Shown: positions 11,276 to 23,677, counted from the first letter of the stretch. The stretch: DNA of 64,000 nt from Oasisia sp. SBJ-2009 (GCA_964017155.1 OZ024861.1:21507213-21571212), one strand, 5' to 3'. Numbers and translations are program-made. The notes: a model not told the origin generated them from the sequence alone.

Positions 11276-12735
11276 ATGGATGCGTTAAGTAGGGGTGGTT
11301 GGATGGATGCTTTATATACGGGTGGTTGGATGGATACGTTAAGTAGGGGTGGTTGGTTGGACACATTAAGTAGAGGTGAATACATGGATGCATTAAATAG
11401 GTGTGGTTGGATGGACGCGTTAAGTAGGGGTGGTTGGACGGATGCGTTAAGTAGTGTTGGTTGGATGGATGCGTTAAGTAGGGGTGGTTGGATGGAAGCG
11501 CTAAGTAGGGGTGGTTGGTTGGTTGCGTTAATAGGAGTGGTTGGATGGATGCGTTAATTAGGGGTGGTTGGATGGATGCGGTAAGTAAGGGTGGTTGAAT
11601 GGATGCGTTAATTAGGGGTGGTTGGATTGATGCGTTAAGTAGCGGTGGTTGGATGGAAGCGCTAAGTAGGGGTGTTTGAATGGATGCGTTAAGTAGGGGT
11701 GGTTGGATGGATGCGTTAATTAGGGGTGGTTGGATGGATGCGTTAATTAGAGGTGGTTGGATGGAAATGATAAGTAGGGGTGCTTGGATGGATGCATTAA
11801 GTAGGAGTGGTTGGATTGATACGTTAAGTAGGGGTGGTTGGACGGATGCGTTAAGTAGGGGTGGTTGAATGGATGCGCTAAGTAGGTGTGGTTGGATGGA
11901 TGCGTTAAGTAGTGGTGGTTGAATGGATGCGTTATGTAGGGGTGATTGAATGGATGCGTTAAGTAGGCCTGGTTGAATGGATGCGTTATGTAGGTGTGGT
12001 TGGATGGATGCATTAAGTAGGGGTAGATGGATGGATGCGTTAAGTAGAGGTGGTCGGATGGATGCGTTAAGTAAAGTAAGGGAGGTTGTACTTATGCATT
12101 AATTAGTGGTGGTTGGATGGATGCGTTAAGAAGGGGTGGTTGAATGGATGCGATAAGTAGGGGTGGTTGGATGGTTGCGGTAAGTAGTGGTGGTTGAATG
12201 GATGCGTTATGCAGGGGTGGTTGGAAGGATGCGCTAAGTAAAGTAAGTATTGTTGGACTGATGCATTAATTAGGTGTGGTTGCATGGATGCGTTAAGTAC
12301 GGGTTGTTGGATGGATGCGATAAGTAGGGATGGTTGGAAGGATACGTTAAGTAGGGGTGTTTGAATGGATGCGCTACGTAGGGGTGGTTGGATGGATACA
12401 TTAAGTAGAGGTGACTAGATGGATGCATTACATAGGTGTGGTTGGATGGATGCGTTAAGTAGGGGTGGTTGGATGGATGCGTTAAGTAGTGGTGGTTGGA
12501 TGGATGCGTTAAGTAAAGTAAGGGTGGTTGGTCTGATGCATTAATTAGGGGTGGTTGGATGGATGCGTTATGTAGGGTGAATGGTGGATGCATTCAGTAG
12601 AGGTGAATGGATGGATGCATTAAGTAGAGGTGAATGGATAGATGCACTAAGTAGGGGTCGTTGGATGGATGGGATAAGTAGGAGTGGTTGAATGGATGCG
12701 TTAAGTGGGGGTGGTTGGATGGATACGTTAAATAG
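11276..12735 (+). repeat. A-type HOR block, copy 3, start of super-unit 3
   Basis: Complete A order: TTTATATAC (11,311), GGACACATTAAG, GTTGCGTTAATAGG, GAAATGATAAG (near 11,765), AGGCCT (near 11,966), AAAGTAAGTATTG, GACTAGATGG (near 12,414), GTAAAGTAAGG, GTAGGGTGAATGG, then GGGATAAGTAGG. It is followed at once by a second A block. Confidence 0.78.
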
Positions 12736-14899
12736 CGGTGGTTGGATGGATGTGTTAAGTAAGGGTGGTTGAATGGATGCCTTAATTAGTGGTGGTTGGA
12801 TTGATGCTTTAAATAGGGGTGGTTGGATGGAAGCGGTAAGTAGGGGTGTTTGGATGGATGCGTTAAGTAGGGGTGGTAGGGTGGATGCGTTAATTAGGGG
12901 TGGTTGGATGAATGCGTTAAGTAGTGGTGGTTGGATGGATGTGTTAAGTAGGGGTGATTGGATTGATACGCTAAGTAGTGGTTGTTGGGTGGATGCGTTA
13001 AGTAGGGGTGGTTGGACGGATGCGTTAAGTAGGGGTGGTTGAATGGATGCGTTAAGTAGGGGTGGTTGGATGGATGCTTTATATACTTGTGGTTGAATGG
13101 ATGCGTTAAGTAGGGGTGGTTGGATGGATGCGCTAAGTAGAGGTGGTTGGATGGATGCGTTATGTAAACTAAGGGTGGTTGGACTTATGCATTAATTAGT
13201 GGTGGTTGGATGGATGCGTTAAGTAGGGGTGGTTGGATGGATGCATTAAGTAGGGATTGTTGGATGGATGCGTTATGTAAACTAAGGGTGGCTGGACTTA
13301 TGCATTAATTAGTGGAGGTTGGATGGATGCGTTAAGTAGGGTTGTTTGGATGGATACTATAAGGAGGGGTGGTTGTATGGATACGTTAAGTAGGGGTGTT
13401 TGAATGAATGCGTTAAGTACGGGTGGTTGGATGGATACGTTAAGTAGGGGTGGTTGATTGGACACATTAAGTAGAGTTGAATACATGGATGCATTAAATA
13501 GGTGTGGTTGGATGGACGCGTTAAGTAGGGGTGGTTGGACGGATGCGTTAAGTAGTGTTGGTTGGATGGATGCGTTAAGTAGGGGTGGTTGGATGGAAGC
13601 GCTAAGTAGGGGTGGTTGGTTGGTTGCGTTAATAGGAGTGGTTGGATGGATGCGTTAATTAGGGGTGGTTGGATGGATGCGCTAAGTAAGGGTGGTTGAA
13701 TGGATGCGTTAATTAGGGGTGGTTGGATTGATGCGTTAAGTAGCGGTGGTTGGATGGAAGCGCTAAGTAGGGGTGTTTGGATGGATGCGTTAAGTAGGGG
13801 TGGTTGGATGGATGCGTTAATTAGGGGTGGTTGGATGGATGCGTTAATTAGAGGTGGTTGGATTGAAATGATAAGTAGGGGTGCTTGGTTGGATGCATTA
13901 AGTAGGAGTGGTTGGATTGATACGTTAAGTAGGGGTGGTTGGACGGATGCGTTAAGTAGGGGTGGTTGAATGGATGCGCTAAGTAGGGGTGGTTGGATGG
14001 ATGCGATAAGTAGGTGTGGTTGGATGGATGCGTTAAGTAGTGGTGGTTGAATGGATGCGTAATGTAGGGGTGATTGAATGGATGCGTTAAGTAGGCCTGG
14101 TTGAATGGATGCGTTATGTAGGTGTGGTTGGATGGATGCATTAAGTAGGGGTGGATGGATGGATGCGTTAAGTAGAGGTGGTCGGATGGATGCGTTAAGA
14201 AGGGGTGGTTGAATGGATGCGATAAGTAGGGGTGGTTGGATGGTTGCGGTAAGTAGTGGTGGTTGAATGGATGCGTTATGTAGGGGTGGTTGGAAGGATG
14301 CGCTAAGTAAAGTAAGTATGGTTGGACTGATGCATTAATTAGGGGTGGTTGCATGGATGCGTTAAGTACGGGTTGTTGGATGGATGCGATAAGTAGGGGT
14401 GGTTGGAAGGATACCTTAAGTAGAGGTGACTAGATGGATGCATTACATAGGTGTGGTTGGATGGATGCGTTAAGTAGGGGTGGTTGGATGGATGCGTTAA
14501 GTAGTGGTGGTTGGATGGATGCGTTAAGTAAAGTAAGGGTGGTTGGTCTGATGCATTAATTAGGGGTGGTTGGATGAATGCGTTATGTAGGGTGAATGGT
14601 GGATGCATTCAGTAGAGGTGAATGGATGGATGCATTAAGTAGAGGTGAATGGATAGATGCACTAAGTAGGGGTGGATGGGATAAGTAGGAGTGGTTGAAT
14701 GGATGCGTTAAGTAGGGGTGGTTGGATGGATACGTTAAATAGCGGTGGTTGGATGGATGCGTTAAGTAAGGATGGTTGAATGGATGCGTTAATTAGTGGC
14801 GGTTGGATTGATGCTTTAAGTAGGGGTGGTTGGATGGAAGCGGTAATTAGGGGTGTTTGGATGGATGCGTTAAGTAGGGGTGGTAGGGTGGATGCGTTA
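12736..14899 (+). repeat. A-type HOR block, copy 4 (duplicate of copy 1)
   Basis: It matches 236-2,345. Compared with that copy it has an extra 113 bp between the GTAAACTAAGG monomers at 13,164 and 13,277 (three 27-bp units plus one 32-bp unit) and lacks 59 bp near 14,195 (27 plus 32). Single-base differences are few, for instance AAATAGGGG against AAGGAGGGG in the flanking repeat. Confidence 0.8.
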
Positions 14900-15034
14900 A
14901 TTAGGGGTGGTAGGGTGGATGCGTTAAGTAGGGGTGGTTGGATGGATGCTTTATATACGGGTGGTTGAATGGATGCTTAAGTAGGGGTGGTTGGATGGGT
15001 GCGCTAAGTAGGGGTGGTTGGATGGATGCGTTAT
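14900..15034 (+). repeat. A-to-B transition
   Basis: Two AGGGTGGATGCG variants in a row, then TTTATATAC (14,950) and a monomer with one base missing (GGATGCTTAAG). The same series leads into the B block at 20,747. Confidence 0.6.
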
Positions 15035-16423
15035 GTAAACTAAGGGTGGTTGGACTTATGCATTAATTAGTGGTGGTTGGATGGATGCGCTAAGTAGGGG
15101 TTGTTGGATGGATGCATTAAGTAGGGATTGTTGGATGCGTGCATTAAGTAGGGGTGGTTGGATGGATGCGTTATGTAAACTAAGGGTGGTTGGACTTATG
15201 CATTAATTAGTGGTGGTTGGATGGATGCGTTAAGTAGGGTTGGTTGGATGGATGCTATAAGGAGGGGTGGTTGTATGGATACGTTAAGTAGGGGTGTTTG
15301 AATGAATGCGTTAAGTACGGGTGGTTGGATGGATGGGTTAAGTAGGGTTGGTTGAATGGATGCTTTAAGTAGGGGTGGTTGGATGGATGCGTTATGTAGA
15401 GGTGATTGGATGGATGCGTTAAGTATGGTTGTTTGAATGGATGCTTTATATACGGGTGGTTGAATGGATGCTCTAAGTAGGGGTGGTTGGTTGGTTGCGT
15501 TAATAGGAGTGGTTGGATGGATGCGTTAAGTAAAGGTGGTTGAATGGATGCGTTAATTAGGGGTGGTTGGATTGATGCGTTAAGTAGCGGTGGTTGGATG
15601 GAAGCGCTAAGTAGGGGTGTTTGGATGGATGCGTTAAGTAGGGGTGGTTTGATGGATGCGTTAATTAGGGGTGGTTGGATGGATGCGTTAATTAGAGGTG
15701 GTTGGATGGAAATGATAAGTAGGGGTGCTTGGATGGATGCATTAAGTAGGAGTGGTTGGATTGATACGTTAAGTAGGGGTGGTTGGATGGATGCGTTAAG
15801 TAGTGACGGTTGGATGGATGCGTTAAGTAAAGTAAGGGTGGTTGGTCTGATGCATTAATTAGGGGTGGTTGGATGGATGCGTTATGTAGGGTGAATGGTG
15901 GATGCATTCAGTAGAGGTGAATGGATGGATGCATTAAGTAGAGGTGAATGGATAGATGCACTAAGTAGGGGTGGTTGGATGGATGGGATAAGTAGGAGTG
16001 GTTGAATGGATGCGTTAAGTAGGGGTAGTTGGATGGATACGTTAAATAGCGGTGGTTGGTTGGATGCGTTAAGTAAGGATGGTTGAATGGATGCGTTAAT
16101 TAGTGGTGGTTGGATTGATGCTTTAAGTAGGGGTGGTTGGATGGAAGCGGTAAGTAGGGGTGTTTGGATGGATGCGTTAAGTAGGGGTGGTAGGGTGGAT
16201 GCGTTAATTAGGGGGGGTTGGATGAATGCGTTAAGTAGTGGTTGTTGGGTGGATGCGTTAAGTAGGGGTGGTTGGACGGATGCGTTAAGTAGGGGTGGTT
16301 GAATGGATGCGTTAAGTAGGGGTGGTTGGATGGATGCTTTATATACGTGTGGTTGAATGGATGCGTTAAGTAGGGGTGGTTGGATGGGTGCGCTAAGTAG
16401 GGGTGGTTGGATGGATGCGTTAT
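15035..16423 (+). repeat. B-type HOR block, copy 4 (1,389 bp)
   Basis: It runs from GTAAACT at 15,035 to GTAAACT at 16,424. The order is as in copy 2 but 27 bp shorter overall: one TTAATTAG monomer after GTTAATAGGAG is absent near 15,520. It carries private changes such as GTAGTGACGG near 15,800. It belongs to super-unit 3 and leads into C copy 3. Confidence 0.8.
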
Positions 16424-17468
16424 GTAAACTAAGGGTGGTTGGACTTATGCATTAATTAGTGGTGGTTGGATGGATGCGCTAAGTAGGGGTGGTTGGATGG
16501 ATGCGTTAAGTAGGGGTGGTTGGATGGATGCGTTAAGTAAACTAAGGGTGGTTGGACTGATGCATTAATTACGGGTGGTTGGATGGATGCGTTAAGTAGG
16601 GGTGGTTGGATGGATGCTATAAGTACGGGTTGTTGGATGGATACGTTAAGTAGCGGTGTTTGAATGGATGCGTTAAGTAGTGGTGGTTGAATGGATGCGT
16701 TATGTAGGGGTGATTGGATGGATTCTTTTAGTATGGCTGGCTGAATGGATGCTTTAAGTAGGGGTGGTTGGATGGATGCGTTAAGTAAGGGCGGTTGAAT
16801 GGATGCGCTAATAAGGGGTGGTTGGATCGATGCGTTAAGTAGGGGTGGTTGGATGGATGCGTTAAGTAGGAGTGGTTGAATGAATGCGTTAAGTAGGGGT
16901 GGTTGGATGGATGCTTTATATACGGGTGGTGGAATGGATGCGCTAAGTAGGGGTGGTTGGTTGGATGCATTCAGGAAAGGTGAATGGATGGATGCATTAA
17001 GTATAGTTGAATGGATGTATGCACTAAGTACGGGTGGTTGGATGGTTGCGATAAGTAGGAGTGGTTGGATGGATGCGTTTAGTAGGGGTGGTTGGATGGA
17101 TGCGTTAAGTAGGGGTAATTGGATGAATACGTTAAATAGCGGTTGTTGGATGGATGCGATAAGTAAGGATGGTTGTATGGATGCGTTAGTTAGGGGTGGT
17201 TGGATTGATGCTGTAAGTAGGGGTGGTTGGATGGAAGCGCTGAGTAGGGGTGTTTGGATGGCTGCGTTAAGTAGGAGAGGTTGGATGGATGCGTTAAGTA
17301 GGGGTGGTTGGATGGATGCGTTAATTAGGGGTGGTTGCATGGATACGTTAAACAGGGGTGGTTGAATGGATGCTTTACGTAGAGGTGGTTGAATTGATGC
17401 GTTATGTAGGGGTGGTTGGATGGATGCGTTAAATAGAGGTGAATGGTTGGATGCATTCAGTAAAAGGG
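16424..17468 (+). repeat. C-type HOR block, copy 3
   Basis: It contains GTAAACTAAGG units (16,424 and 16,538), GGATTCTTTTAGTATGG, GCATTCAGGAAAGG (near 16,970), GCTGTAAG (17,210), GCGCTGAGTAGG, AAACAGGGG and terminal AGTAAAAGGG (17,459). Its second half lies 6,193 bp from C copy 2. The first half of the C order (GCGCAGAGTAGG and its neighbours) is missing here. Confidence 0.78.
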
Positions 17469-18789
17469 ATGGATGCGTTAAGTAGGGGTGGTTGGATGGA
17501 TGCTTTATATACGGGTGGTTGGATGGATACGTTAAGTAGGGGTGGTTGGTTGGACACATTAAGTAGAGGTGAATACATGGATGCATTAAATAGGTGTGGT
17601 TGGATGGACGCGTTAAGTAGGGTTGGTTGGACGGATGCGTTAAGTAGTGTTGGTTGGATGGATGCGTTAAGTAGGGGTGGTTGGATGGAAGCGCTAAGTA
17701 GGGGTGGTTGGTTGGTTGCGTTAATAGGAGTGGTTGGATGGATGCGTTAATTAGGGGTGGTTGGATGGATGCGGTAAGTAAGGGTGGTTGAATGGATGCG
17801 TTAATTAGGGGTGGTTGGATTGATGCGTTAAGTAGCGGTGGTTGGATGGAAGCGCTAAGTAGGGGTGTTTGAATGGATGCGTTAAGTAGGGGTGGTTGGA
17901 TGGATGCGTTAATTAGGGGTGGTTGGATGGATGCGTTAATTAGAGGTGGTTGGATGGAAATGATAAGTAGGGGTGCTTGGATGGATGCATTAAGTAGGAG
18001 TGGTTGGATTGATACGTTAAGTAGGGGTGGTTGGACGGATGCGTTAAGTAGGGGTGGTTGAATGGATGCGCTAAGTAGGGGTGGTTGGATGGATGCGATA
18101 AGTAGGTGTGGTTGGATGGATGCGTTAAGTAGTGGTGGTTGAATGGATGCGTTATGTAGGGGTGATTGAATGGATGCGTTAAGTAGGCCTGGTTGAATGG
18201 ATGCGTTATGTAGGTGTGGTTGGATGGATGCATTAAGTAGGGGTGGATGGATGGATGCGTTAAGTAGAGGTGGTCGGATGGATGCGTTAAGTAAAGTAAG
18301 GGAGGTTGTACTTATGCATTAATTAGGGGTGGTTGGATGGATGCGTTAAGAAGGGGTGGTTGAATGGATGCGATAAGTAGGGGTGGTTGGATGGTTGCGG
18401 TAAGTAGTGGTGGTTGAATGGATGCGTTATGTAGGGGTGGTTGGAAGGATGCGCTAAGTAAAGTAAGTATGGTTGGACTGATGCATTAATTAGGGGTGGT
18501 TGCATGGATGCGTTAAGTACGGGTTGTTGGATGGATGCGATAAGTAGGGGTGGTTGGAAGGATACGTTAAGTAGAGGTGACTAGATGGATGCATTACATA
18601 GGTGTGGTTGGATGGATGCGTTAAGTAGGGGTGGTTGGTCTGATGCATTAATTAGGGGTGGTTGGATGGATGCGTTATGTAGGGTGAATGGTGGATGCAT
18701 TCAGTAGAGGTGAATGGATGGATGCATTAAGTAGAGGTGAATGGATAGATGCACTAAGTAGGGGTGGATGGGATAAGTAGGAGTGGTTG
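17391..18789 (+). repeat. A-type segment, first copy of a 1,619-bp-spaced pair
   Basis: From GAATTGATGCG at 17,391 to GAGTGGTTG at 18,789 the sequence recurs at 19,010-20,408 with a constant offset of 1,619 bp. It includes the end of C copy 3, AGTAAAAGGG, and the full A order with AGGCCT near 18,186. The GTAAAGTAAGG monomer before TGGTCTGATGC is deleted, together with its neighbours, near 18,630 in both copies, so the deletion came before the duplication. Confidence 0.85.
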
Positions 18790-19009
18790 GATGGTTGCGG
18801 TAAGTAGTGGTGGTTGAATGGATGCGTTATGTAGGGGTGGTTGGAAGGATGCGCTAAGTAAAGTAAGTATGGTTGGACTGATGCATTAATTAGGGGTGGT
18901 TGCATGGATGCGTTAAGTACGGGTTGTTGGATGGATGCGATAAGTAGGGGTGGTTGGAAGGATACGTTAAGTAGAGGTGACTAGATGGATGCATTACATA
19001 GGTGTGGTT
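18790..19009 (+). repeat. Partial A-type copy between the duplicates
   Basis: About 220 bp repeat the segment starting near 18,385 (GATGGTTGCGGTAAG, AAAGTAAGTATGG, GTGACTAGATGG, GCATTACATAGG). It joins copy 2 at 19,010. It looks like a footprint of out-of-register exchange between two A blocks. Confidence 0.8.
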
Positions 19010-20408
19010 GAATTGATGCGTTATGTAGGGGTGGTTGGATGGATGCGTTAAATAGAGGTGAATGGTTGGATGCATTCAGTAAAAGGGATGGATGCGTTAA
19101 GTAGGGGTGGTTGGATGGATGCTTTATATACGGGTGGTTGGATGGATACGTTAAGTAGGGGTGGTTGGTTGGACACATTAAGTAGAGTTGAATACATGGA
19201 TGCATTAAATAGGTGTGGTTGGATGGACGCGTTAAGTAGGGTTGGTTGGACGGATGCGTTAAGTAGTGTTGGTTGGATGGATGCGTTAAGTAGGGGTGGT
19301 TGGATGGAAGCGCTAAGTAGGGGTGGTTGGTTGGTTGCGTTAATAGGAGTGGTTGGATGGATGCGTTAATTAGGGGTGGTTGGATGGATGCGGTAAGTAA
19401 GGGTGGTTGAATGGATGCGTTAATTAGGGGTGGTTGGATTGATGCGTTAAGTAGCGGTGGTTGGATGGAAGCGCTAAGTAGGGGTGTTTGAATGGATGCG
19501 TTAAGTAGGGGTGGTTGGATGGATGCGTTAATTAGGGGTGGTTGGATGGATGCGTTAATTAGAGGTGGTTGGATGGAAATGATAAGTAGGGGTGCTTGGA
19601 TGGATGCATTAAGTAGGAGTGGTTGGATTGATACGTTAAGTAGGGGTGGTTGGACGGACGCGTTAAGTAGGGGTGGTTGAATGGATGCCCTAAGTAGGGG
19701 TGGTTGGATGGATGCGATAAGTAGGTGTGGTTGGATGGATGCGTTAAGTAGTGGTGGTTGAATGGATGCGTTATGTAGGGGTGATTGAATGGATGCGTTA
19801 AGTAAGCCTGGTTGAATGGATGCGTTATGTAGGTGTGGTTGGATGGATGCATTAAGTAGGGGTGGATGGATGGATGCGTTAAGTAGAGGTGGTCGGATGG
19901 ATGCGTTAAGTAAAGTAAGGGAGGTTGTACTTATGCATTAATTAGGGGTGGTTGGATGGATGCGTTAAGAAGGGGTGGTTGAATGGATGCGATAAGTAGG
20001 GGTGGTTGGATGGTTGCGGTAAGTAGTGGTGGTTGAATGGATGCGTTATGTAGGGGTGGTTGGAAGGATGCGCTAAGTAAAGTAAGTATGGTTGGACTGA
20101 TGCATTAATTAGGGGTGGTTGCATGGATGCGTTAAGTACGGGTTGTTGGGTGGATGCGATAAGTAGGGGTGGTTGGAAGGATACGTTAAGTAGAGGTGAC
20201 TAGATGGATGCATTACATAGGTGTGGTTGGATGGATGCGTTAAGTAGGGGTGGTTGGTCTGATGCATTAATTAGGGGTGGTTGGATGGATGCGTTATGTA
20301 GGGTGAATGGTGGATGCATTCAGTAGAGGTGAATGGATGGATGCATTAAGTAGAGGTGAATGGATAGATGCACTAAGTAGGGGTGGATGGGATAAGTAGG
20401 AGTGGTTG
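19010..20408 (+). repeat. A-type segment, second copy of the 1,619-bp pair
   Basis: Close copy of 17,391-18,789 at 1,619 bp. Differences are single bases, such as GTAAGCCTGG at 19,802, which destroys AGGCCT, and GGTTGTTGGGTGG near 20,145. The high likeness suggests that this is one of the youngest events in the left array. Confidence 0.85.
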
Positions 20409-20745
20409 AATGGATGCGTTAAGTAGGGGTGGTTGGATGGATACGTTAAATAGCGGTGGTTGGATGGATGCGTTAAGTAAGGATGGTTGAATGGATGCGT
20501 TAATTAGTGGCGGTTGGATTGATGCTTTAAGTAGGGGTGGTTGGATGGAAGCGGTAAGTAGGGGTGTTTGGATGGATGCGTTAAGTAGGGGTGGTAGGGT
20601 GGATGCGTTAATTAGGGGTGGTAGGGTGGATGCGTTAAGTAGGGGTGGTTGGATGGATGCTTTATATACGGGTGGTTGAATGGATGCTTAAGTAGGGGTG
20701 GTTGGATGGGTGCGCTAAGTAGGGGTGGTTGGATGGATGCGTTAT
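20409..20745 (+). repeat. A-to-B transition, copy of 14,691-15,034
   Basis: ATACGTTAAATAGCGG, GTAAGGATGG, TTAATTAGTGGCGG, the AGGGTGGATGCG pair, TTTATATAC (20,661) and GGATGCTTAAG follow in the same order as before the B block at 15,035. Confidence 0.65.
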
Positions 20746-22107
20746 GTAAACTAAGGGTGGTTGGACTTATGCATTAATTAGTGGTGGTTGGATGGATGCG
20801 TTAAGTAGGGGTTGTTGGATGGATGCATTAAGTAGGGATTGTTGGATGCGTGCGTTAAGTAGGGGTGGTTGGATGGATGCGTTATGTAAACTAAGGGTGG
20901 TTGGACTTATGCATTAATTAGCGGTGGTTGGATGGATGCGTTAAGTAGGGTTGGTTGGATGGATGCTATAAGGAGGGGTGGTTGTATGGATACGTTAAGT
21001 AGGGGTGTTTGAATGAATGCGTTAAGTACGGGTAGTTGGATGGATGCGTTAAGTAGGGTTGGTTGAATGGATGCTTTAAGTAGGGGTGGTTGGATGGATG
21101 CGTTATGTAGAGGTGATTGGATGGATGCGTTAAGTATGGTTGTTTGAATGGATGCTTTATATACGGGTGGTTGAATGGATGCTCTAAGTAGGGGTGGTTG
21201 GTTGGTTGCGTTAATAGGAGTGGTTGGATGGATGCGTTAATTAGGGGTGGTTGGATTGATGCGTTAAGTAGCGGTGGTTGGATGGAAGCGTTAATTAGGG
21301 GTGGTTGGATTGATGCGTTAAGTAGCGATGGTTGGATGGAAGCGCTAAGTAGGGGTGTTTGGATGGATGCGTTAAGTAGGGGTGGTTTGATGGATGCGTT
21401 AATTAGGGGTGGTTGGATGGATGCGTTAATTAGAGGTGGTTGGATGGAAATGATAAGTAGGGGTGCTTGGATGGATGCATTAAATAGGAGTGGTTGGATT
21501 GATACGTTAAGTAGGGGTGGTTGGATGGATGCGTTAAGTAGTGATGGTTGGATGGATGCGTTAAGTAAAGTAAGGGTGGTTGGTCTGATGCATTAATTAG
21601 GGGTGGTTGGATGGATGCGTTATGTAGGGTGAATGGTGGATGCATTCAGTAGAGGTGAATGGATGGATGCATTAAGTAGAGGTGAATGGATAGATGCACT
21701 AAGTAGGGGTGGTTGGATGGATGGGATAAGTAGGAGTGGTTGAATGGATGCGTTAAGTAGGGGTAGTTGGATGGATACGTTAACTAGCGGTGGTTGGATG
21801 GATGCGTTAAGTAAGGATGGTTGAATGGATGCGTTAATTAGTGGTGGTTGGATTGATGCTTTAAGTAGGGGTGGTTGGATGGAAGCGGTAAGTAGGGGTG
21901 TTTGGATGGATGCGTTAAGTAGGGGTGGTAGGGTGGATGCGTTAATTAGGGGGGGTTGGATGAATGCGTTAAGTAGTGGTTGTTGGGTGGATGCGTTATG
22001 TAGGGGTGGTTGGACGGATGCGTTAAGTAGGGGTGGTTGAATGGATGCGTTAAGTAGGGGTGGTTGGATGGGTGCGCTAAGTAGGGGTGGTTGGATGGAT
22101 GCGTTAT
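20746..22107 (+). repeat. B-type HOR block, copy 5 (1,362 bp)
   Basis: It runs from GTAAACT at 20,746 to GTAAACT at 22,108. Here the GGAAGCGTTAATTAGG / GATTGATGCGTTAAG pair is doubled near 21,240-21,340, an extra two-monomer step. It shares GTTTGATGGATGCG with copy 4 (15,650 and 21,390), so copies 4 and 5 are sisters. Confidence 0.8.
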
Positions 22108-23677
22108 GTAAACTAAGGGTGGTTGGACTTATGCATTAATTAGTGGTGGTTGGATGGATGCGTTAAGTAGGGGTGGTTGGATGGATGCATTAAGTAGGGA
22201 TTGTTGGATGCGTGCGTTAAGTAGGGGTGGTTGGATGGATGCGTTATGTAAACTAAGGGTGGTTGGACTTATGCATTAATTAGTGGTTGTTGGATGGATG
22301 CGTTAAATAGGGTTGGTTGGATGGATGGTATAAGGAGGGGTGGTTGTATGGATACGTTAAGTAGGGGAGTTTGAATGAATGCGTTAAGTACGGGTGGTTG
22401 GATGGATGCGTTAAGTAGGGTTGGTTGAATGGATGCTTTAAGTAGGGGTGGTTGGATGGATGCGTTATGTAGAGGTGATTGGATGGATGCGTTAAGTATA
22501 GGTGAATGGATGTATGCACTAAGTAGGGGTGGTTGAATGGGTGCGATAAGTAGGGGTGGTTGGATGGATGCGATAAGTAGGGGTAGTTGGATGAATATGT
22601 TAAATAGCGGTGGTTGGATGGATGCGTTAAGTAAGGGAGGTTGAATGGATGCGTTAATTAGGGGTGGTTGGTTTGATGCGTTAAGTAGGGGTGGTTGGAT
22701 TGAAGCGCAGAGTAGGGGTGTTTGGATGGATGCGTAAAGTAGGAGAGGTTGGATGGATGCGTTAAGTAAGGGTGATTGGATTGATACGTTTAGTAGTGGT
22801 GGTTGGATGGATGTGTTAAGTAGGGGTGGTTGGACGGATGCGATAAGTAGGGGTGGTTGAATGGATGCGTTAAGTAGGGGTGGTTGGATGGATGTTTTAT
22901 ATACGGGTGGTTGAATGGATGCGTTAAGTAGGGGTTGTTAGATGGATGCGTTAAGTAGGGGTGGTTGGATGGATGCGCTAAGTAAACTAAGGGTGGTTGG
23001 ACTGATGCATTAATTACGGGTGGTTGGATGGATGCGTTAAGTAGGGGTGGTTGGATGGATGCTATAAGTAGGGGTTGTTGGATGGATACGTTAAGTAGCG
23101 GTGTTTGAATGGATGCGTTAAGTAGTGGTGGTTGAATGGATGCGTTATGTAGGGGTGATTGGATGGATTCGTTTAGTATGGCTGGCTGAATGGATGCTTT
23201 ATGTAGGGGTGGTTGGATGGATGCGTTAAGTAAGGGCGGTTGAATGGATGCGTTAATTAGGGGTGGTTGGATCGATGCGTTAAGTAGGGGTGGTTGGATG
23301 GATGCGTTAAGTAGGAGTGGTTGAATGGATGCGTTAAGTAGGGGTGGTTGGATGGATGCTTTATATACGGGTGGTGGAATGGATGCGCTAAGTAGGGGTG
23401 GTTGGTTGGATGCATTCAGGAAAGGTGAATGGATGGATGCATTAAATATAGTTGAATGGATGTATGCACTAAGTAGGGGTGGTTGGATGGTTGCGATAAG
23501 TAGGAGTGGTTGGATGGATGCGTTTAGTAGGGGTGGTTGGATGGATGCGTTAAGTAGCGGTAATTGGATGAATACGTTAAATAGCGGTTGTTGGATGGAT
23601 GCGTTAAGTAAGGGTGGTTGTATGGATTCGTTAATTAGGGGTGGTTGGATTGATGCTGTAAGTAGGGGTGGTTGGAT
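22108..23677 (+). repeat. C-type HOR block, copy 4, truncated by the inversion
   Basis: Transition monomers, then the C order: AATATGTTAAATAGCGG (near 22,594), GCGCAGAGTAGG, GGTTGTTAGATGG, GGATTCGTTTAGTATGG, GCATTCAGGAAAGG (near 23,412), AATACGTTAAATAGCGG and GCTGTAAG at 23,655. The block stops 23 bases later; in the intact copies it goes on for about 250 bp to AGTAAAAGGG. The spacing from C copy 3 at GCTGTAAG is 6,445 bp. Confidence 0.82.

Larger units (their letters stand above)
1..23677 (+). repeat. Left satellite array, 27-bp monomer, G-rich strand on +
   Basis: Every stretch can be read as head-to-tail copies of a 27-bp unit, GGGGTGGTTGGATGG followed by ATGCGTTAAGTA; 181-207 is an exact consensus copy. 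The + strand of the unit has 13 G and only one C, so GC skew is extreme. Variants are substitutions at a few positions (TTAATTAG, GATAAGTAG, TTTATATAC, GAGGTGAAT) and rarer length variants of 26 and 32 bp. There is no interspersed element and no unique sequence. Monomer variants occur in fixed orders that repeat every 1-2 kb and again every 5.5-6.4 kb, so this is a higher-order array rather than a plain tandem repeat. The first base is already inside the array, so its true left edge lies outside the window. I do not recognise it as a named satellite. Confidence 0.98.

Noticed and set aside
12500..12700. Shared 12.5-12.6-kb spacing in left and right arrays as a common super-period
   Set aside because: In the left array it equals two super-units; in the right array it arises from different blocks and comes with other spacings (9.0 and 10.1 kb). 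Likely coincidence.
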